A DNA stretch of 20,079 nt from SIG653 sp045578045 (GCA_045578045.1 JAZNJM010000119.1:1-20079); one strand, 5' to 3'; positions 6,662-15,986 are shown, counted from the first letter of the stretch. A program made the numbers and translations. Notes: a model not told the origin generated them from the sequence alone.

Positions 6662-7609
6662 CTACATTTTTTCTATAATTGAAATTATTTTTTCCGCAGA
6701 TTCAACCTTATTAATTTCATCTCTCAAAGCGGCACTTCCATATCTTCCCTTAGTATACCAGCTAAGATGTTTTCTTGCTTCCCTGACAGCAATATATTCT
6801 CCTTTGTTTTCAATCATAAGAGAAATTTGTTCAAGAATAGTTTGTTTAAATTCCTCTTCTGATGGAGGAACATATTCTCCGTTTTCAAGAGTTGATTTTA
6901 TTTTTTTAAATATCCACGGATTGCCCATACAGGCTCTTCCAACCATAATTCCATCGCATTTTGTTTCAGAAAGCATAGAAAGGGCATCTTTTGGAGAAAA
7001 TATATCTCCGTTTGCAATAACGGGACAGCTAACAGCTTCTTTTATTTTTTTAATAATACCTCTGTCTGCTTTTCCACTATACATCTGAACGGCTGTTCTT
7101 CCGTGAACAAAAATTGCATCAGCACCCGCATTTTCAAGGGCAAGGGCAACCTCAAAGCCCGAATCAGAATCCTTTTCAAAGCCACGGCGTATTTTAGCGG
7201 TTACAGGTACGTTTACTTCGTTTTTAACCGCAGATAAAATTTCACCACAAAGCCGAGAATTTTTAAGAAGTGCACTCCCTTCTCCCGATTTAACAGCCTT
7301 AGGAACGGGACACCCCATATTTATATCAATAACGTCTGGCTTCAAATCCATTAGTAAATAAGCTGCTTTTGCAATATGATAGCTATCGCTTCCGAAAAGC
7401 TGAATAGCTATTGGTCTTTCTTCCTCGTGAAACGAAGCGTAGGTTCTTGTTTTTTTATCACCAAAACAAACGGCTTTTCCAGAAATAAGCTCAGTTGTAA
7501 CAAACTCCGCACCGTTTCTTTTGCATATTCTTCTGTATGCACTGTCTGTAACTCCTGCCATAGGTGCTAAAAACAATCCGTTTTTTATTTCTAACTCTCT
7601 GATTTTCAT
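6662..7609 (-). CDS. dusB: tRNA-dihydrouridine synthase (DusB family)
   Basis: This FMN-dependent enzyme reduces specific uridines in tRNA to dihydrouridine with NADPH in the cytoplasm. The 315-residue protein has the usual TIM-barrel followed by a small helical domain. Visible motifs are the flavin-binding start LFLAPMAGVTD, the catalytic cysteine C100 in INMGCPVPK, TAKIRRGF, the HGRT motif, IANGDIF and the phosphate-binding GIMVGRACMGNPW. The protein has the standard family length. It is the last gene of the operon, 48 bases after recG, with only a weak binding site (GGAT) before its ATG. The exact Dus subtype is inferred from the motif set and Gram-positive origin. Confidence 0.93.
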   Translation of the reverse strand: MKIRELEIKNGLFLAPMAGVTDSAYRRICKRNGAEFVTTELISGKAVCFGDKKTRTYASFHEEERPIAIQLFGSDSYHIAKAAYLLMDLKPDVIDINMGCPVPKAVKSGEGSALLKNSRLCGEILSAVKNEVNVPVTAKIRRGFEKDSDSGFEVALALENAGADAIFVHGRTAVQMYSGKADRGIIKKIKEAVSCPVIANGDIFSPKDALSMLSETKCDGIMVGRACMGNPWIFKKIKSTLENGEYVPPSEEEFKQTILEQISLMIENKGEYIAVREARKHLSWYTKGRYGSAALRDEINKVESAEKIISIIEKM

Positions 7610-7657
7610 AATTTATATCCGTTTTATATTAACATCTGATTTTTATATAAATGGGAA

Positions 7658-9697
7658 TTAATTCAAGGTGTTTTCTTCTAAATTGCTAATAAAAAACCTT
7701 TTCGCCCCTTCTTCAATACATTTAAGCTCTGGGTTTTCAGACTCCATAACCTCAAAAGCAAGAAGTCTTGTTTTTTCAAGGATATCATAGTTTGCAAAAG
7801 AAGCGGTTTTAAACTTAATTGCTCCGTTTTGCCTTTTACCAAAAAATTCCCCAGGACCTCTTGATTGAAGATCAGCCTCTGCAACCTTAAAACCGTTATT
7901 GGTTTCGCAAAGAACCTTAAGGCGTTCTCTCGTTTTTGCAGTTTTATTATCACTCATTAAAACGCAATATGATTGCATATCACCTCTGCCAACACGCCCT
8001 CTAAGCTGATGAAGCTGAGAAAGTCCAAAACATTCAGCGTTCTCTATAAACATAACAACAGCATCAGGAACGTCAACTCCAACCTCAACAACAGTTGTGC
8101 TTATAAGTAGCTTAGTTTCTCCAAACTTAAAGCTATGCATAACCTTTTCTTTTTCCGAAGAAGACATTTTTCCGTGAAGAATATCTTTTTTAATATCTCC
8201 CAGCGGTGTTTCTTTAAGAGACGCGGCATATTGAACTGCGTTTTTCTTTTCGCTTTTTTCTTCTTCGTCTTCAACCAAAGGACAAACAATATAAGCTTTT
8301 CCGCCCGAATCAACGTTCTTTTTTATAAATTTATAAATTCGTTCTCTATACGATGAATCAACAGTATATGTTTCAACTTTTTTTCGTCCTTTTGGCATTG
8401 TATCAATAATACTAACGTTCATATCCCCATAAAGAACGAAAGAAAGAGAACGGGGAATGGGCGTTGCACTCATAACAAGAGTGTGAGGATAAACAAATCC
8501 GTCTCCTCCCGTCAGAAAAGCTCGTTGGTCAACGCCAAATCGGTGTTGTTCATCAATAACGGCAAGTCCAAGAGAAGAAAAGCGAACGTCCTTTTGAAGC
8601 AGAGCGTGAGTTCCCACAACAACTTGAATTTCACCCGAAAAAATCTTTTGTTTAACCTCTCTTTTTTCCTTTGCAGTCATCGAGCCACAAAGTAACGCAA
8701 CGTTTATACCCGATTTTTCAAAAAATCTTTTAAAGGTTTCAAAATGCTGAGAAGCGAGAATTGCAGTCGGTGCAAGAATTGCAGTTTGAAATCCGTTTTT
8801 CGCCGTAAGATATGAAGCGGCGGCGGCAACCGCTGTTTTTCCGCTTCCAACGTCTCCTTGAACCATTCTCACCATAGGATATCCTTTTTCCATATCGGAA
8901 ACGATATCAAAAATAGCTCTTTCTTGTGCATCAGTTAATTCAAAGGGCAAAATTGACTTGAATTGATCTATAAAACCATCGTCTGAAATTTCAAAAGCCT
9001 TTTGTTTTTCTTTTTCTTTTTTCAGCCCTCTTAGAGCCGTTTGGAAAAGTAACAGCTCGGTGAAAGCAAGGGTTTCCTTTGCCTTTTCAAGCCTTTCTTC
9101 ACTTTGTGGAAAATGCATTTCCATAACCGCTTTTCTAAGAGGAACAAGAGAATATTTTTTTCTTACCTCTATTGGCAATATATCTTCTATCTCCTCAATA
9201 TCCTTTTTCACTGAAGCAATTATTCTATTCATAAGAGCAGACGTTATTCCCGCAGTTAAAGAATAAACGGGATATATATTTTTCATACCATTTTCTGAAT
9301 ACAGCTCTATAATAGGTGAAGTCAGTTCAATTCCAAAGCTGCCAAATGCAACCTTTCCGAAAAGCCTGTATTTTTGACCAACTAATAAGGCTTTTGCAGT
9401 AATTTCACGGTTAAAAAGAGTAACGCGGAGAGTTCCCGTTGAATCTGAAAAAACCATTCTTGAATATCTCATTCCGTTTCTCGCAACGTGAAACGTTGGA
9501 GAAAACGATAAAGCCGCAACGACAGAACAAAGCTCTCCTTCTCTCAAATCGACTATATTTTTAACATTTCCTCTGTTTTCATAACGCTTAGGAAAATAAC
9601 ACAAAAGGTCTTTTACGGTATATATGCCTAACTTTTCAAGTTTCTTGCTTCTAACCTCGCCAACACCTTTCAGTTCTTTAACGGAAAGGCTATCCAT
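7658..9697 (-). CDS. recG: ATP-dependent DNA helicase RecG
   Basis: RecG is a double-strand DNA translocase that remodels stalled replication forks and branched recombination intermediates. The 679-residue protein has an N-terminal helical region with a helix-hairpin-helix-like start (KELKGVGEVRSKKL), an OB-fold wedge domain (about 55-150) and two helicase lobes. Motif I is GDVGSGKT (281-288), motif II DEQH (382-385) and motif III SATPIPRS (410-417). Motifs V-VI are STTVVEVGVDVP and HQLRGRVGRG. All key residues are present and the length is typical. The ATG at 9695-9697 overlaps the end of nfo by eight bases, so translation is probably coupled to the neighbouring repair enzyme. Confidence 0.96.
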   Translation of the reverse strand: MDSLSVKELKGVGEVRSKKLEKLGIYTVKDLLCYFPKRYENRGNVKNIVDLREGELCSVVAALSFSPTFHVARNGMRYSRMVFSDSTGTLRVTLFNREITAKALLVGQKYRLFGKVAFGSFGIELTSPIIELYSENGMKNIYPVYSLTAGITSALMNRIIASVKKDIEEIEDILPIEVRKKYSLVPLRKAVMEMHFPQSEERLEKAKETLAFTELLLFQTALRGLKKEKEKQKAFEISDDGFIDQFKSILPFELTDAQERAIFDIVSDMEKGYPMVRMVQGDVGSGKTAVAAAASYLTAKNGFQTAILAPTAILASQHFETFKRFFEKSGINVALLCGSMTAKEKREVKQKIFSGEIQVVVGTHALLQKDVRFSSLGLAVIDEQHRFGVDQRAFLTGGDGFVYPHTLVMSATPIPRSLSFVLYGDMNVSIIDTMPKGRKKVETYTVDSSYRERIYKFIKKNVDSGGKAYIVCPLVEDEEEKSEKKNAVQYAASLKETPLGDIKKDILHGKMSSSEKEKVMHSFKFGETKLLISTTVVEVGVDVPDAVVMFIENAECFGLSQLHQLRGRVGRGDMQSYCVLMSDNKTAKTRERLKVLCETNNGFKVAEADLQSRGPGEFFGKRQNGAIKFKTASFANYDILEKTRLLAFEVMESENPELKCIEEGAKRFFISNLEENTLN

Positions 9698-10520
9698 TGC
9701 ATATACCCCTTAAAAGCTCAATCTCTTTTGCATATCCTTCAACATCGTTTGGAGTTTCAAGAACAAATGGAAGCTCTTTAAGATATGGATGTGTCAAAAC
9801 CTTAACTAACGCCTCAAGACCAATATTTCCCTCTCCAATTTTTGCGTGTCTGTCTTTTCGGCTTCCCAAAACGTTCATACTATCGTTAAGATGAATAGCC
9901 TTGAGGTTTTCAATCCCCAATATTCTGTCAAACTCAGAAAGAACACCTTCAAGATTATTAACTATATCATATCCACCGTCAAAAACGTGGCAAGTGTCAA
10001 GGCAAAATCCAACTTTTTCTTTAAGCTCAACTCCATCGTATATAGCTTTAAGGTCTTCAAAAGTTCCACCAATTTCAGAGCCTTTTCCTGTCATAGTTTC
10101 GAGAAGTATAGTCGTTGTCATATCCTCATATAAGGATTCATTAAGCCCTTTTGCAATTTTTTCAACGCCAGCGCCTATTCCTTGCCCCGTATGTGCACCT
10201 GGATGAAGATTATAATAATTATTTGGTAAAAGCTCCATTCTCATTATATCATCTTGCAAAACCGAAACGGCATATTGACGCTTTGATTCTTCCTTTGCGG
10301 CAAGATTCATAATAAACGGTGCGTGGGCAACAACCTTTGCAAAGTTATTTTTTTTCAAATATTCGTTAAGATTGGAAATATCATCTGTATTAATAGGCTT
10401 AACCGAACCGCCTCTTGGGTTTCTTGTAAAAAACTGAAACGTGTTTGCATTTATTGAAGAAGCAACAGTTCCCATTTCAAGAAAACCGTCTCCAACAGAC
10501 AAATGGCATCCTAAATTCAT
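9690..10520 (-). CDS. nfo: Endonuclease IV (AP endonuclease)
   Basis: This zinc-dependent enzyme cuts DNA 5' of abasic sites in base-excision repair. The 276-residue TIM-barrel protein shows the family's metal-ligand motifs in order: AHAPF, NLHPGAHTG, LLETM, CLDTCHVFDGGYD, AIHLNDS, DRHAKIGEG and FVLETPND. The start GTDs-like N-terminus is replaced by LGCHLSVGDGF, typical of the family. An AAAGGTGA site lies upstream of the ATG at 10518-10520. The gene lies 17 bases after rqcH and overlaps the start of recG, giving a repair pair inside the operon. Confidence 0.95.
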   Translation of the reverse strand: MNLGCHLSVGDGFLEMGTVASSINANTFQFFTRNPRGGSVKPINTDDISNLNEYLKKNNFAKVVAHAPFIMNLAAKEESKRQYAVSVLQDDIMRMELLPNNYYNLHPGAHTGQGIGAGVEKIAKGLNESLYEDMTTTILLETMTGKGSEIGGTFEDLKAIYDGVELKEKVGFCLDTCHVFDGGYDIVNNLEGVLSEFDRILGIENLKAIHLNDSMNVLGSRKDRHAKIGEGNIGLEALVKVLTHPYLKELPFVLETPNDVEGYAKEIELLRGICNG

Positions 10521-10537
10521 CTTTCATTCACCTTTCA

Positions 10538-12226
10538 TTACAGCTTTATATAAGCTGTTTTGTATTTATCATAGGTAACGTATCCCGGTTTACTGTGTGG
10601 GGGCTTTTTAACGTATCTCGCTAAAGTATAATCAACAGAAACAACGCTTCCCTCCGTTGCTTTTGAATGTTTGGCGGCAATTGTTGCAGCTTCCGTTAAA
10701 TCTTCATCAGAGGGAGTTTGCCCCTCGGTGTATAAAATAGTATGTGAACCTGGAATGTTTTTTGTATGAAACCAATAATCGTTTTTATCCGCACTAAAAG
10801 TAAGATAGTCGTTTTGAACGTTGTTTTTGCCAACCTTAACAACAAAACCGCCCTTTGTTGTAAACTTCAAGGGCTTGGTTTTCTGTTTCTTTGCCCCCTT
10901 AGTTCTTCTTCCTTTAAGATATCCTGAGTTTGCAAGTTCGTCTTTCATTTCCTCAAAATCTTCTGAGGTTGAAAGTCTTGAAATAAGGTCGGAAACAGAT
11001 TCAATATAAACAAGCTCTTTTTCAGTTTGCTCTATCTGTTGGACTAATGCGGCTTCAGCACGTTTCATTTTCGCATACTTTTTATAATATCTCTCTGCAT
11101 TCTTCGATGGCGAAAGCCTTTTATCAAGTTTAACCTTTATATATTCTCCGCTTTCATAATCCATAAGCTCCGCGCTTTCCATTCCTTGCTTTAGCATATA
11201 AATGCTACCGATTATGGCATCCCCCGCTTTTCTACATTCTTCCTTTGCGGAACATTCAAAAAGGTCGTGTTTTTGTGCCTCAAGTTTTTTTTCCAATCTC
11301 GATTTAACGTTTTTAACAGTTTTCGTTAAGTCCCTTGACCTTGCGGCAATTCTTTCGGTTTTGCTTTTTTCTTCGTAATAAACGTTAAGTGCTTCAGAAA
11401 GACTTTTGGGATATTCCTTCCTCATACCTTCATATTGACATATATCACAGAAAGAAATATCAACAGCTTTTCCCTCGCCGTCATAAACAATACAAGGTAT
11501 AGAAGGACAAGAAAAAACGTTTAAAAAACATGAGTATAATTTTTTCAAATCAGCATCAGCAGAAAATATATCCGTTGTTCCAAATGCTTTATAAACAACC
11601 TCTCTTGCAATAAGGGGAGAAAAAGAAAGAAAATTGTCAAGAATAACCTTATGACAAAGTTTGTCTTTGTTATCCTTGAAAACAGATACAAATTCTTCCT
11701 CTGTTAAGCCTCTTGGAGACCGTTTTTGTTGTTTGGGAGGGTCTTCATATTTAAGTCCCGACATAATTCTTCGTGTTGGAGAGGTTATGTCAGATTGGTA
11801 AAGAGCAGAAATAACCCTGTCTTCTCCATCGCAAAGAATTATATTGCTGTGTTTTCCCATTATTTCGGCGTAAATGCGCTTTTTTTGGATATATCCCATC
11901 TCATCGGCAGAATCAAAATCGAAAACTATTATTCTTTCGTTTTCAACGGCAAAAACGTCCGTTATTCTTGCGCCAACAAGGTGTTTTCTCATAAGCATAA
12001 TAAAAGAATCGGGGTCGGAAGGATGTTCCCTCTCTCCAACAAAAACAGAAACTCTTGGGCTTGACATAGAAGCAGAAATTATCAAAAATCTCTTTTCTCT
12101 TTTTGGCGTATATATAAGTAAATCAAGCTCAACAGCTTCGGGACGAAATATTTTATCAACACGGCTTCCAACATATTCTTTCAATTCGGGAGCAAGTCGA
12201 GAACAATAAAGTGCGTCAAAAGGCAT
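10538..12226 (-). CDS. rqcH: RqcH / NFACT-family ribosome quality-control factor (Rqc2 homologue)
   Basis: RqcH binds stalled 50S-peptidyl-tRNA complexes and adds C-terminal alanine tails that mark the stuck peptide for proteolysis. Older annotations call it a fibronectin-binding protein. I place the start at 12226, where ATG follows GGAGTAAT one base after the DUF2344 stop; this gives 562 residues. With this start the NFACT-N residues E97, R98 and E121 (AEIMGKHSN) fall at the positions I recall as functional in Bacillus RqcH, where residue 97 is Asp. A helix-hairpin-helix region and a long charged coiled coil (about 290-440) follow. The C-terminal NFACT-R/DUF814 domain has KVGKNNVQNDYLTF, DYWFHTKNIPGSH and the final KPPHSKPGYVTY. 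Confidence 0.93.
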   Translation of the reverse strand: MPFDALYCSRLAPELKEYVGSRVDKIFRPEAVELDLLIYTPKREKRFLIISASMSSPRVSVFVGEREHPSDPDSFIMLMRKHLVGARITDVFAVENERIIVFDFDSADEMGYIQKKRIYAEIMGKHSNIILCDGEDRVISALYQSDITSPTRRIMSGLKYEDPPKQQKRSPRGLTEEEFVSVFKDNKDKLCHKVILDNFLSFSPLIAREVVYKAFGTTDIFSADADLKKLYSCFLNVFSCPSIPCIVYDGEGKAVDISFCDICQYEGMRKEYPKSLSEALNVYYEEKSKTERIAARSRDLTKTVKNVKSRLEKKLEAQKHDLFECSAKEECRKAGDAIIGSIYMLKQGMESAELMDYESGEYIKVKLDKRLSPSKNAERYYKKYAKMKRAEAALVQQIEQTEKELVYIESVSDLISRLSTSEDFEEMKDELANSGYLKGRRTKGAKKQKTKPLKFTTKGGFVVKVGKNNVQNDYLTFSADKNDYWFHTKNIPGSHTILYTEGQTPSDEDLTEAATIAAKHSKATEGSVVSVDYTLARYVKKPPHSKPGYVTYDKYKTAYIKL

Positions 12227-12227
12227 A

Positions 12228-12848
12228 TTACTCCAACACCTTTCCGTCTGTATCATAAAGACAAAGTCTTGTAATGTTGCTGTCTTTTATACCTTCTCCA
12301 AACGCCGAAACGATATATGAAGGATTAAGTATAGTCTGGGGCATAGAAACAACTAAAACCTCAATAACTCCGTTTCCCAAAACCTTGTATTCTTTCATAA
12401 GAGGCTTTATATCAACAACCTCCGTTTTACTTTTTGATTTTTTCAAAACGGGAAGTGCTCCCGAAAGCTTTGAATCAAGCTCCGCATCAGAAATAGTAGT
12501 TTCAAGCTCAATTCGATATCTTGCAAAACCAAGATTTTTCAGTTTCTGAACAGGGGCAGAAACCTTAAAAATTTCAAGTCCTTTTGGAAACGCTGCTTTC
12601 AGCTTTTCTTCAACTGTTTCATACGATATTCCGTCTTGAACGGCTATATCAAAAATTTCGTATTCGCTTTCTTGATAGATTGAAAGAGGCAACGCAAAAA
12701 CGAGCTTTGGATGAGGATTAAAACCCTCTGTGTATACAATGGGAAGCTCACTTCTTAAAAGTCCCCTTGTTACAGCTCTCATCAAATCCAGATGAGAAAT
12801 ATATTTAATTTTTCCTTTTTTCTTAAAAAATACTCTGATAGGTAACAT
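12228..12848 (-). CDS. DUF2344 protein, partner of B12-type radical SAM (TIGR03936-like)
   Basis: This small protein family is found next to, or fused with, the B12-binding-domain radical SAM family TIGR03960; its biochemical role is not established. I choose ATG at 12846-12848, giving 206 residues, because GGTGG lies six bases upstream and the family begins directly with a segment like LPIRVFFKKKGKIKYISHLD. A ten-residue longer reading from 12878 lacks support. Family-typical pieces are YISHLDLMRA, YTEGFNPHPK and FALPLSIYQESEYE. Its stop is one base from the rqcH start. The radical SAM partner lies upstream but is separated by a 440-bp repeat block, which is unusual for this pair. Confidence 0.85.
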   Translation of the reverse strand: MLPIRVFFKKKGKIKYISHLDLMRAVTRGLLRSELPIVYTEGFNPHPKLVFALPLSIYQESEYEIFDIAVQDGISYETVEEKLKAAFPKGLEIFKVSAPVQKLKNLGFARYRIELETTISDAELDSKLSGALPVLKKSKSKTEVVDIKPLMKEYKVLGNGVIEVLVVSMPQTILNPSYIVSAFGEGIKDSNITRLCLYDTDGKVLE

Positions 12849-12870
12849 ATGAACCACCCTTTTTTTAGAA

Positions 12871-13288
12871 TTAGGCAATAGGAGTTAGGAGTTAGGAGTT
12901 AGGAATTAGGAGTTAGGAGTTAGGAATTAGGAATAAATGAAACCTTTTTCGCTTTGCTCAAAAGATAATTTTTTTAATTGAAAATAGATTTTTTTAAAAG
13001 TGTGAAGTTTGAAGTTTAGAGAGTTGAGTATGGAATCAAGGAAAGTTTTCTTAATTTCCTCAAAAACGTGTTCAAATTGAAAATGGAAATTTTTTAAAAG
13101 TGTGAAGTGTTGAGAGTGAAGTGTGGAGTTAAGAAAAGTTTTTTCGCTTCTCTCGAAATCCGAAATATTATAATTATATAATAATAAAATAGTTAGTTTT
13201 CGACCTATGGGAGAAAACTTTCCATCATTCCTCATTCCTCATTCCTCATTCCTCATTCCTAATTATAATTATTCCTAACTCCTAATCC
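12871..13288. repeat. Inverted heptamer arrays enclosing 100-bp-period direct repeats
   Basis: The left array (12878-12933) consists of eight 7-bp units, TTAGGAG or TTAGGAA on the plus strand; the first has one mismatch. The right array (13228-13285) has four TTCCTCA, one TTCCTAA, a nine-base spacer, then TTCCTAA and CTCCTAA, so it is inverted relative to the left. Between them are two diverged copies of a roughly 100-bp unit plus a partial third, at about 12939-13040, 13041-13132 and 13133-13164. The segment TTTTTTAAAAGTGTGAAGT occurs at 12990-13008 and again at exactly +100, 13090-13108. A 102-codon reading frame spans the block on the minus strand, but it is itself repetitive and I do not count it as a gene. 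The right array ends three bases from the radical SAM stop codon. Confidence 0.85.
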
Positions 13289-15094
13289 CTACGCTTTTTT
13301 ACACTTATGTCCACAAGCAGAACATTTCGTTCTGCAATCAGGCGTTGTTTCTTCTCCGTATGCTTTTTTGGCTTCACGGATAAGGAACTCTTTGCTTACG
13401 CCGCAATCGATATGATCCCAAGGAAGTGTTTCATCAAATGGGATTCTTCTTTCAGTGAAGAATTTAGGATCAATACCTGCTTCTGCAAAGGTTTCAAGCC
13501 ACTTTTCATAATCGAAATATTCATCCCAACTATCAAGACGAACACCTTTATTTGAAGCTATTTCAAGAGCTTTTCCGATTTTTCTGTTTCCACGAGCAAA
13601 AACTGCTTCTATTGCACTTGTTTTTGCATCGTGATATTTATATGAAATTTTTCTTGAACGGATAGCGTTTTTCAAAAGCTGTTGTTTGCGTTGAAATTCT
13701 TCAACAGAATTTTGCCCTTCCCATTGGAATGGAGTAAAAGGCTTTGGAACGAAACAAGAAACGCTCATACCAATTTGTATTCCTTTAACGGGGCGTTTTT
13801 TGGAAAAATAAGCATCAAGTATTTTTTCTCCAACGTCTGCTATTCCTAAAACGTCTTCATCTGTTTCTGTTGGAAGTCCGTTCATAAAATAGAGCTTCAT
13901 TGAATTTCTTCCCGCATCAAAAGCAGCTTCGCAGGAAGAAAGAATATTATCCATAGTTATATTCTTGTTAATAACGTCTCTGAGCCTTTGAGTGCCCGCT
14001 TCGGGAGCAAAGGTGAGACCGCTTTGTCTGACGTTCATAGCCTTTTTCAAAAGCTCTTCATAAAAGCTGTCAAGTCTCATTGATGGGAGAGACAAATTAA
14101 TCTTTTTCTGTTCCGTCCAAGACAACAGCTTGTCAAGTAAAGAATCAAGCTCGGTATAATCGCTTATACTTAAAGCAGAAAGGGAAATTTCACCATATCC
14201 CGTATTTTTAACGCTTTCTTTTGCATATTTGTCGAGAATTTCCGCAGAACGTTCTCTGTATGGACGGTAAACAAATCCCGCTTGACAGAATCTGCATCCT
14301 CTGATACACCCTCTGAAAACCTCTAAAACAACTCTGTCGTGAACAACCTCAACATAGGGAACCATTGGACAAGTTGGATAGAAAGAGGAATCCATATCCT
14401 CAACAATCGTCTTTTTAACAGTTTTTGGAACGTCTTCATATTTAGGTTCAACGCTCTTTAACGTTCCGTCTTCGTTATATTCAACGTTATAAAGAGAGGG
14501 AACGTACATTCCGACAGAATGGCAGATATGTCTTAAATATTCAGCTTTTGATTTACCTTCTGTTTTAAAGCGAAGATATTCTTTTGCCATATGCGGAATT
14601 GCTTCCTCACCCTCGCCAATGCTAAAAAGGTCAATAAAATCCGCAACAGGCTCAGGGTTATACGCACAAGGTCCGCCGGCAACGATAAGGGGATAATTTT
14701 CTCCCCTTTCCTCGCTCTTTAAAGGGATTCCCGCTAACTTCAACATATCAAGCATTGTTGTATAACAAAGCTCATATTGAAGTGTAAAACATATAATATC
14801 AAAATCCCTTAAAGAATCTCCGCTTTCAATGGTTGAAAGAGAAACTCCCCTCTCAAGCATAAGAGTTCTCATATCCTCAGCAGGAGCAAAGGTGCGTTCA
14901 CACCAAATATCTTCCTCTTTATTAAGGCAACCCATAAGTATTTTCATACCCAAATTTGATTCGCCTATTTCATAAAGATCAGGAAAACAAAAGGCAACTC
15001 TCAGCTTTATTTTAGATTTATCCTTAATAACCTCTCCGTATTCTCCGCCGCAATATCTCCCTGGGCGTTCAACAAGTTTAAGTAAGCTCTTCAT
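13289..15094 (-). CDS. B12-binding-domain radical SAM protein (TIGR03960-like)
   Basis: This radical S-adenosylmethionine enzyme of unestablished reaction belongs to a family that co-occurs with DUF2344 proteins. The 601-residue protein has an N-terminal cobalamin-binding-like Rossmann region (about 30-170, with LRVAFCFPDLYEIG and VAGGPCAYNPEPVADF). The radical SAM core follows, with the [4Fe-4S] cysteines C263, C267 and C270 in RGCIRGCRFCQAG. A Cys-rich tail (CRTKC, CGHKC) near the C-terminus could bind another metal centre. The ATG at 15092-15094 follows AGGAAT, which overlaps the metF stop codon; the intergenic gap is nine bases, so the two are co-translated. A role in RNA or cofactor modification is possible but not shown. 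Confidence 0.88.
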   Translation of the reverse strand: MKSLLKLVERPGRYCGGEYGEVIKDKSKIKLRVAFCFPDLYEIGESNLGMKILMGCLNKEEDIWCERTFAPAEDMRTLMLERGVSLSTIESGDSLRDFDIICFTLQYELCYTTMLDMLKLAGIPLKSEERGENYPLIVAGGPCAYNPEPVADFIDLFSIGEGEEAIPHMAKEYLRFKTEGKSKAEYLRHICHSVGMYVPSLYNVEYNEDGTLKSVEPKYEDVPKTVKKTIVEDMDSSFYPTCPMVPYVEVVHDRVVLEVFRGCIRGCRFCQAGFVYRPYRERSAEILDKYAKESVKNTGYGEISLSALSISDYTELDSLLDKLLSWTEQKKINLSLPSMRLDSFYEELLKKAMNVRQSGLTFAPEAGTQRLRDVINKNITMDNILSSCEAAFDAGRNSMKLYFMNGLPTETDEDVLGIADVGEKILDAYFSKKRPVKGIQIGMSVSCFVPKPFTPFQWEGQNSVEEFQRKQQLLKNAIRSRKISYKYHDAKTSAIEAVFARGNRKIGKALEIASNKGVRLDSWDEYFDYEKWLETFAEAGIDPKFFTERRIPFDETLPWDHIDCGVSKEFLIREAKKAYGEETTPDCRTKCSACGHKCKKA

Positions 15095-15103
15095 AATCTA
15101 TTC

Positions 15104-15973
15104 CTATTTTTTTGTTTTTATTATGGAAGAAAGGTTTTCAAATATCTTTCTTGCCGTATCAGGTTTATTCATCGTATATATGTGAATATTATTAACGCCA
15201 TTTGCAATAAGGTCTATAATTTGCTCAGTAGCATATGCTATTCCCGCTTGCTTCATTGATTCCGCATCGTGTGCAAAGCGGTCTGCAATTCTTTTGAAAC
15301 GTTCAGGAACGTTTGTTCCCGAAAGGGAACATATTCTGTCTATTTGTTTAACGCTTGTAACGGGCATAATTCCTGCAAAAACAGGAACGTTTATTCCCGC
15401 TTTAAGCATTTTAAGAAGATAAGCATATAAAATATGGTTTTCAAAAAACATCTGAGTTGTCAAAAACTCGCATCCGGCGTCTATTTTGTATTTAAGATTT
15501 TCAATATCAGCATCCAATGATTCCGCTTCGGGATGCCCTTCGGGGTAGCACGCACCGCCAACGCAAAAATCTCCAAAATTTTTAATTTCTTTTGTAAGGT
15601 CGCTTGCGTGAAGAAAATCCGTTTCAGGCTCCATTCCAATGGGTGCATCTCCTCTGAGAGCCAAAACGTTTTCAATTCCCTTTGCTTTAAGGTCAAATAA
15701 AACCTCTCGTGCCTTTTCTCTGTTACAGCTAACGCAAGTAAGATGTGCCAACGCTGTAACTCCTCTAACGTTCTGAATCTCGTCTGCAACATCAACAGTT
15801 GTTTTTCTTGTTCCGCCCCCAGCTCCGTAAGTAACGCTCATATATGCTGGAGAGAGCTTTGCAATTTCTTCAACAACGGTTTTAACCTCTGTTAAAGCTG
15901 TTCCCGCTTTGGGTGGAAACATCTCACAAGAAAGTGTTATTTCATTATTTTTAACTATTTCTGATATTTTCAT
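15104..15973 (-). CDS. metF: Methylenetetrahydrofolate reductase
   Basis: The enzyme reduces 5,10-methylene-THF to 5-methyl-THF with flavin, feeding methionine synthesis or, in anaerobes, acetogenic one-carbon flow. The 289-residue TIM-barrel protein has SCEMFPPK near the N-terminus, MSVTYGAGGGTR, ALAHLTCVSC, LALRGDAP (folate-binding Asp), GACYPEGHPE, KIDAGCEFLTTQMFF and FAGIMPVTS. All are standard landmarks of the family. GAAAGG lies eight bases before the ATG. It is 13 bases downstream of murQ and nine bases upstream of the radical SAM gene in the same operon. No MetV-like partner gene is present here. Confidence 0.95.
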   Translation of the reverse strand: MKISEIVKNNEITLSCEMFPPKAGTALTEVKTVVEEIAKLSPAYMSVTYGAGGGTRKTTVDVADEIQNVRGVTALAHLTCVSCNREKAREVLFDLKAKGIENVLALRGDAPIGMEPETDFLHASDLTKEIKNFGDFCVGGACYPEGHPEAESLDADIENLKYKIDAGCEFLTTQMFFENHILYAYLLKMLKAGINVPVFAGIMPVTSVKQIDRICSLSGTNVPERFKRIADRFAHDAESMKQAGIAYATEQIIDLIANGVNNIHIYTMNKPDTARKIFENLSSIIKTKK

Positions 15974-15986
15974 TTTTAAGCCTTTC

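Noticed and set aside
12927..13235. 102-codon frame across the repeat block as a protein-coding gene
   Set aside because: It is made of diverged repeat units, has no convincing ribosome-binding site and is best explained as repeat DNA; recorded only as a curiosity.
12878..13285. CRISPR array
   Set aside because: The units are contiguous 7-mers without unique spacers, and no cas genes are present.
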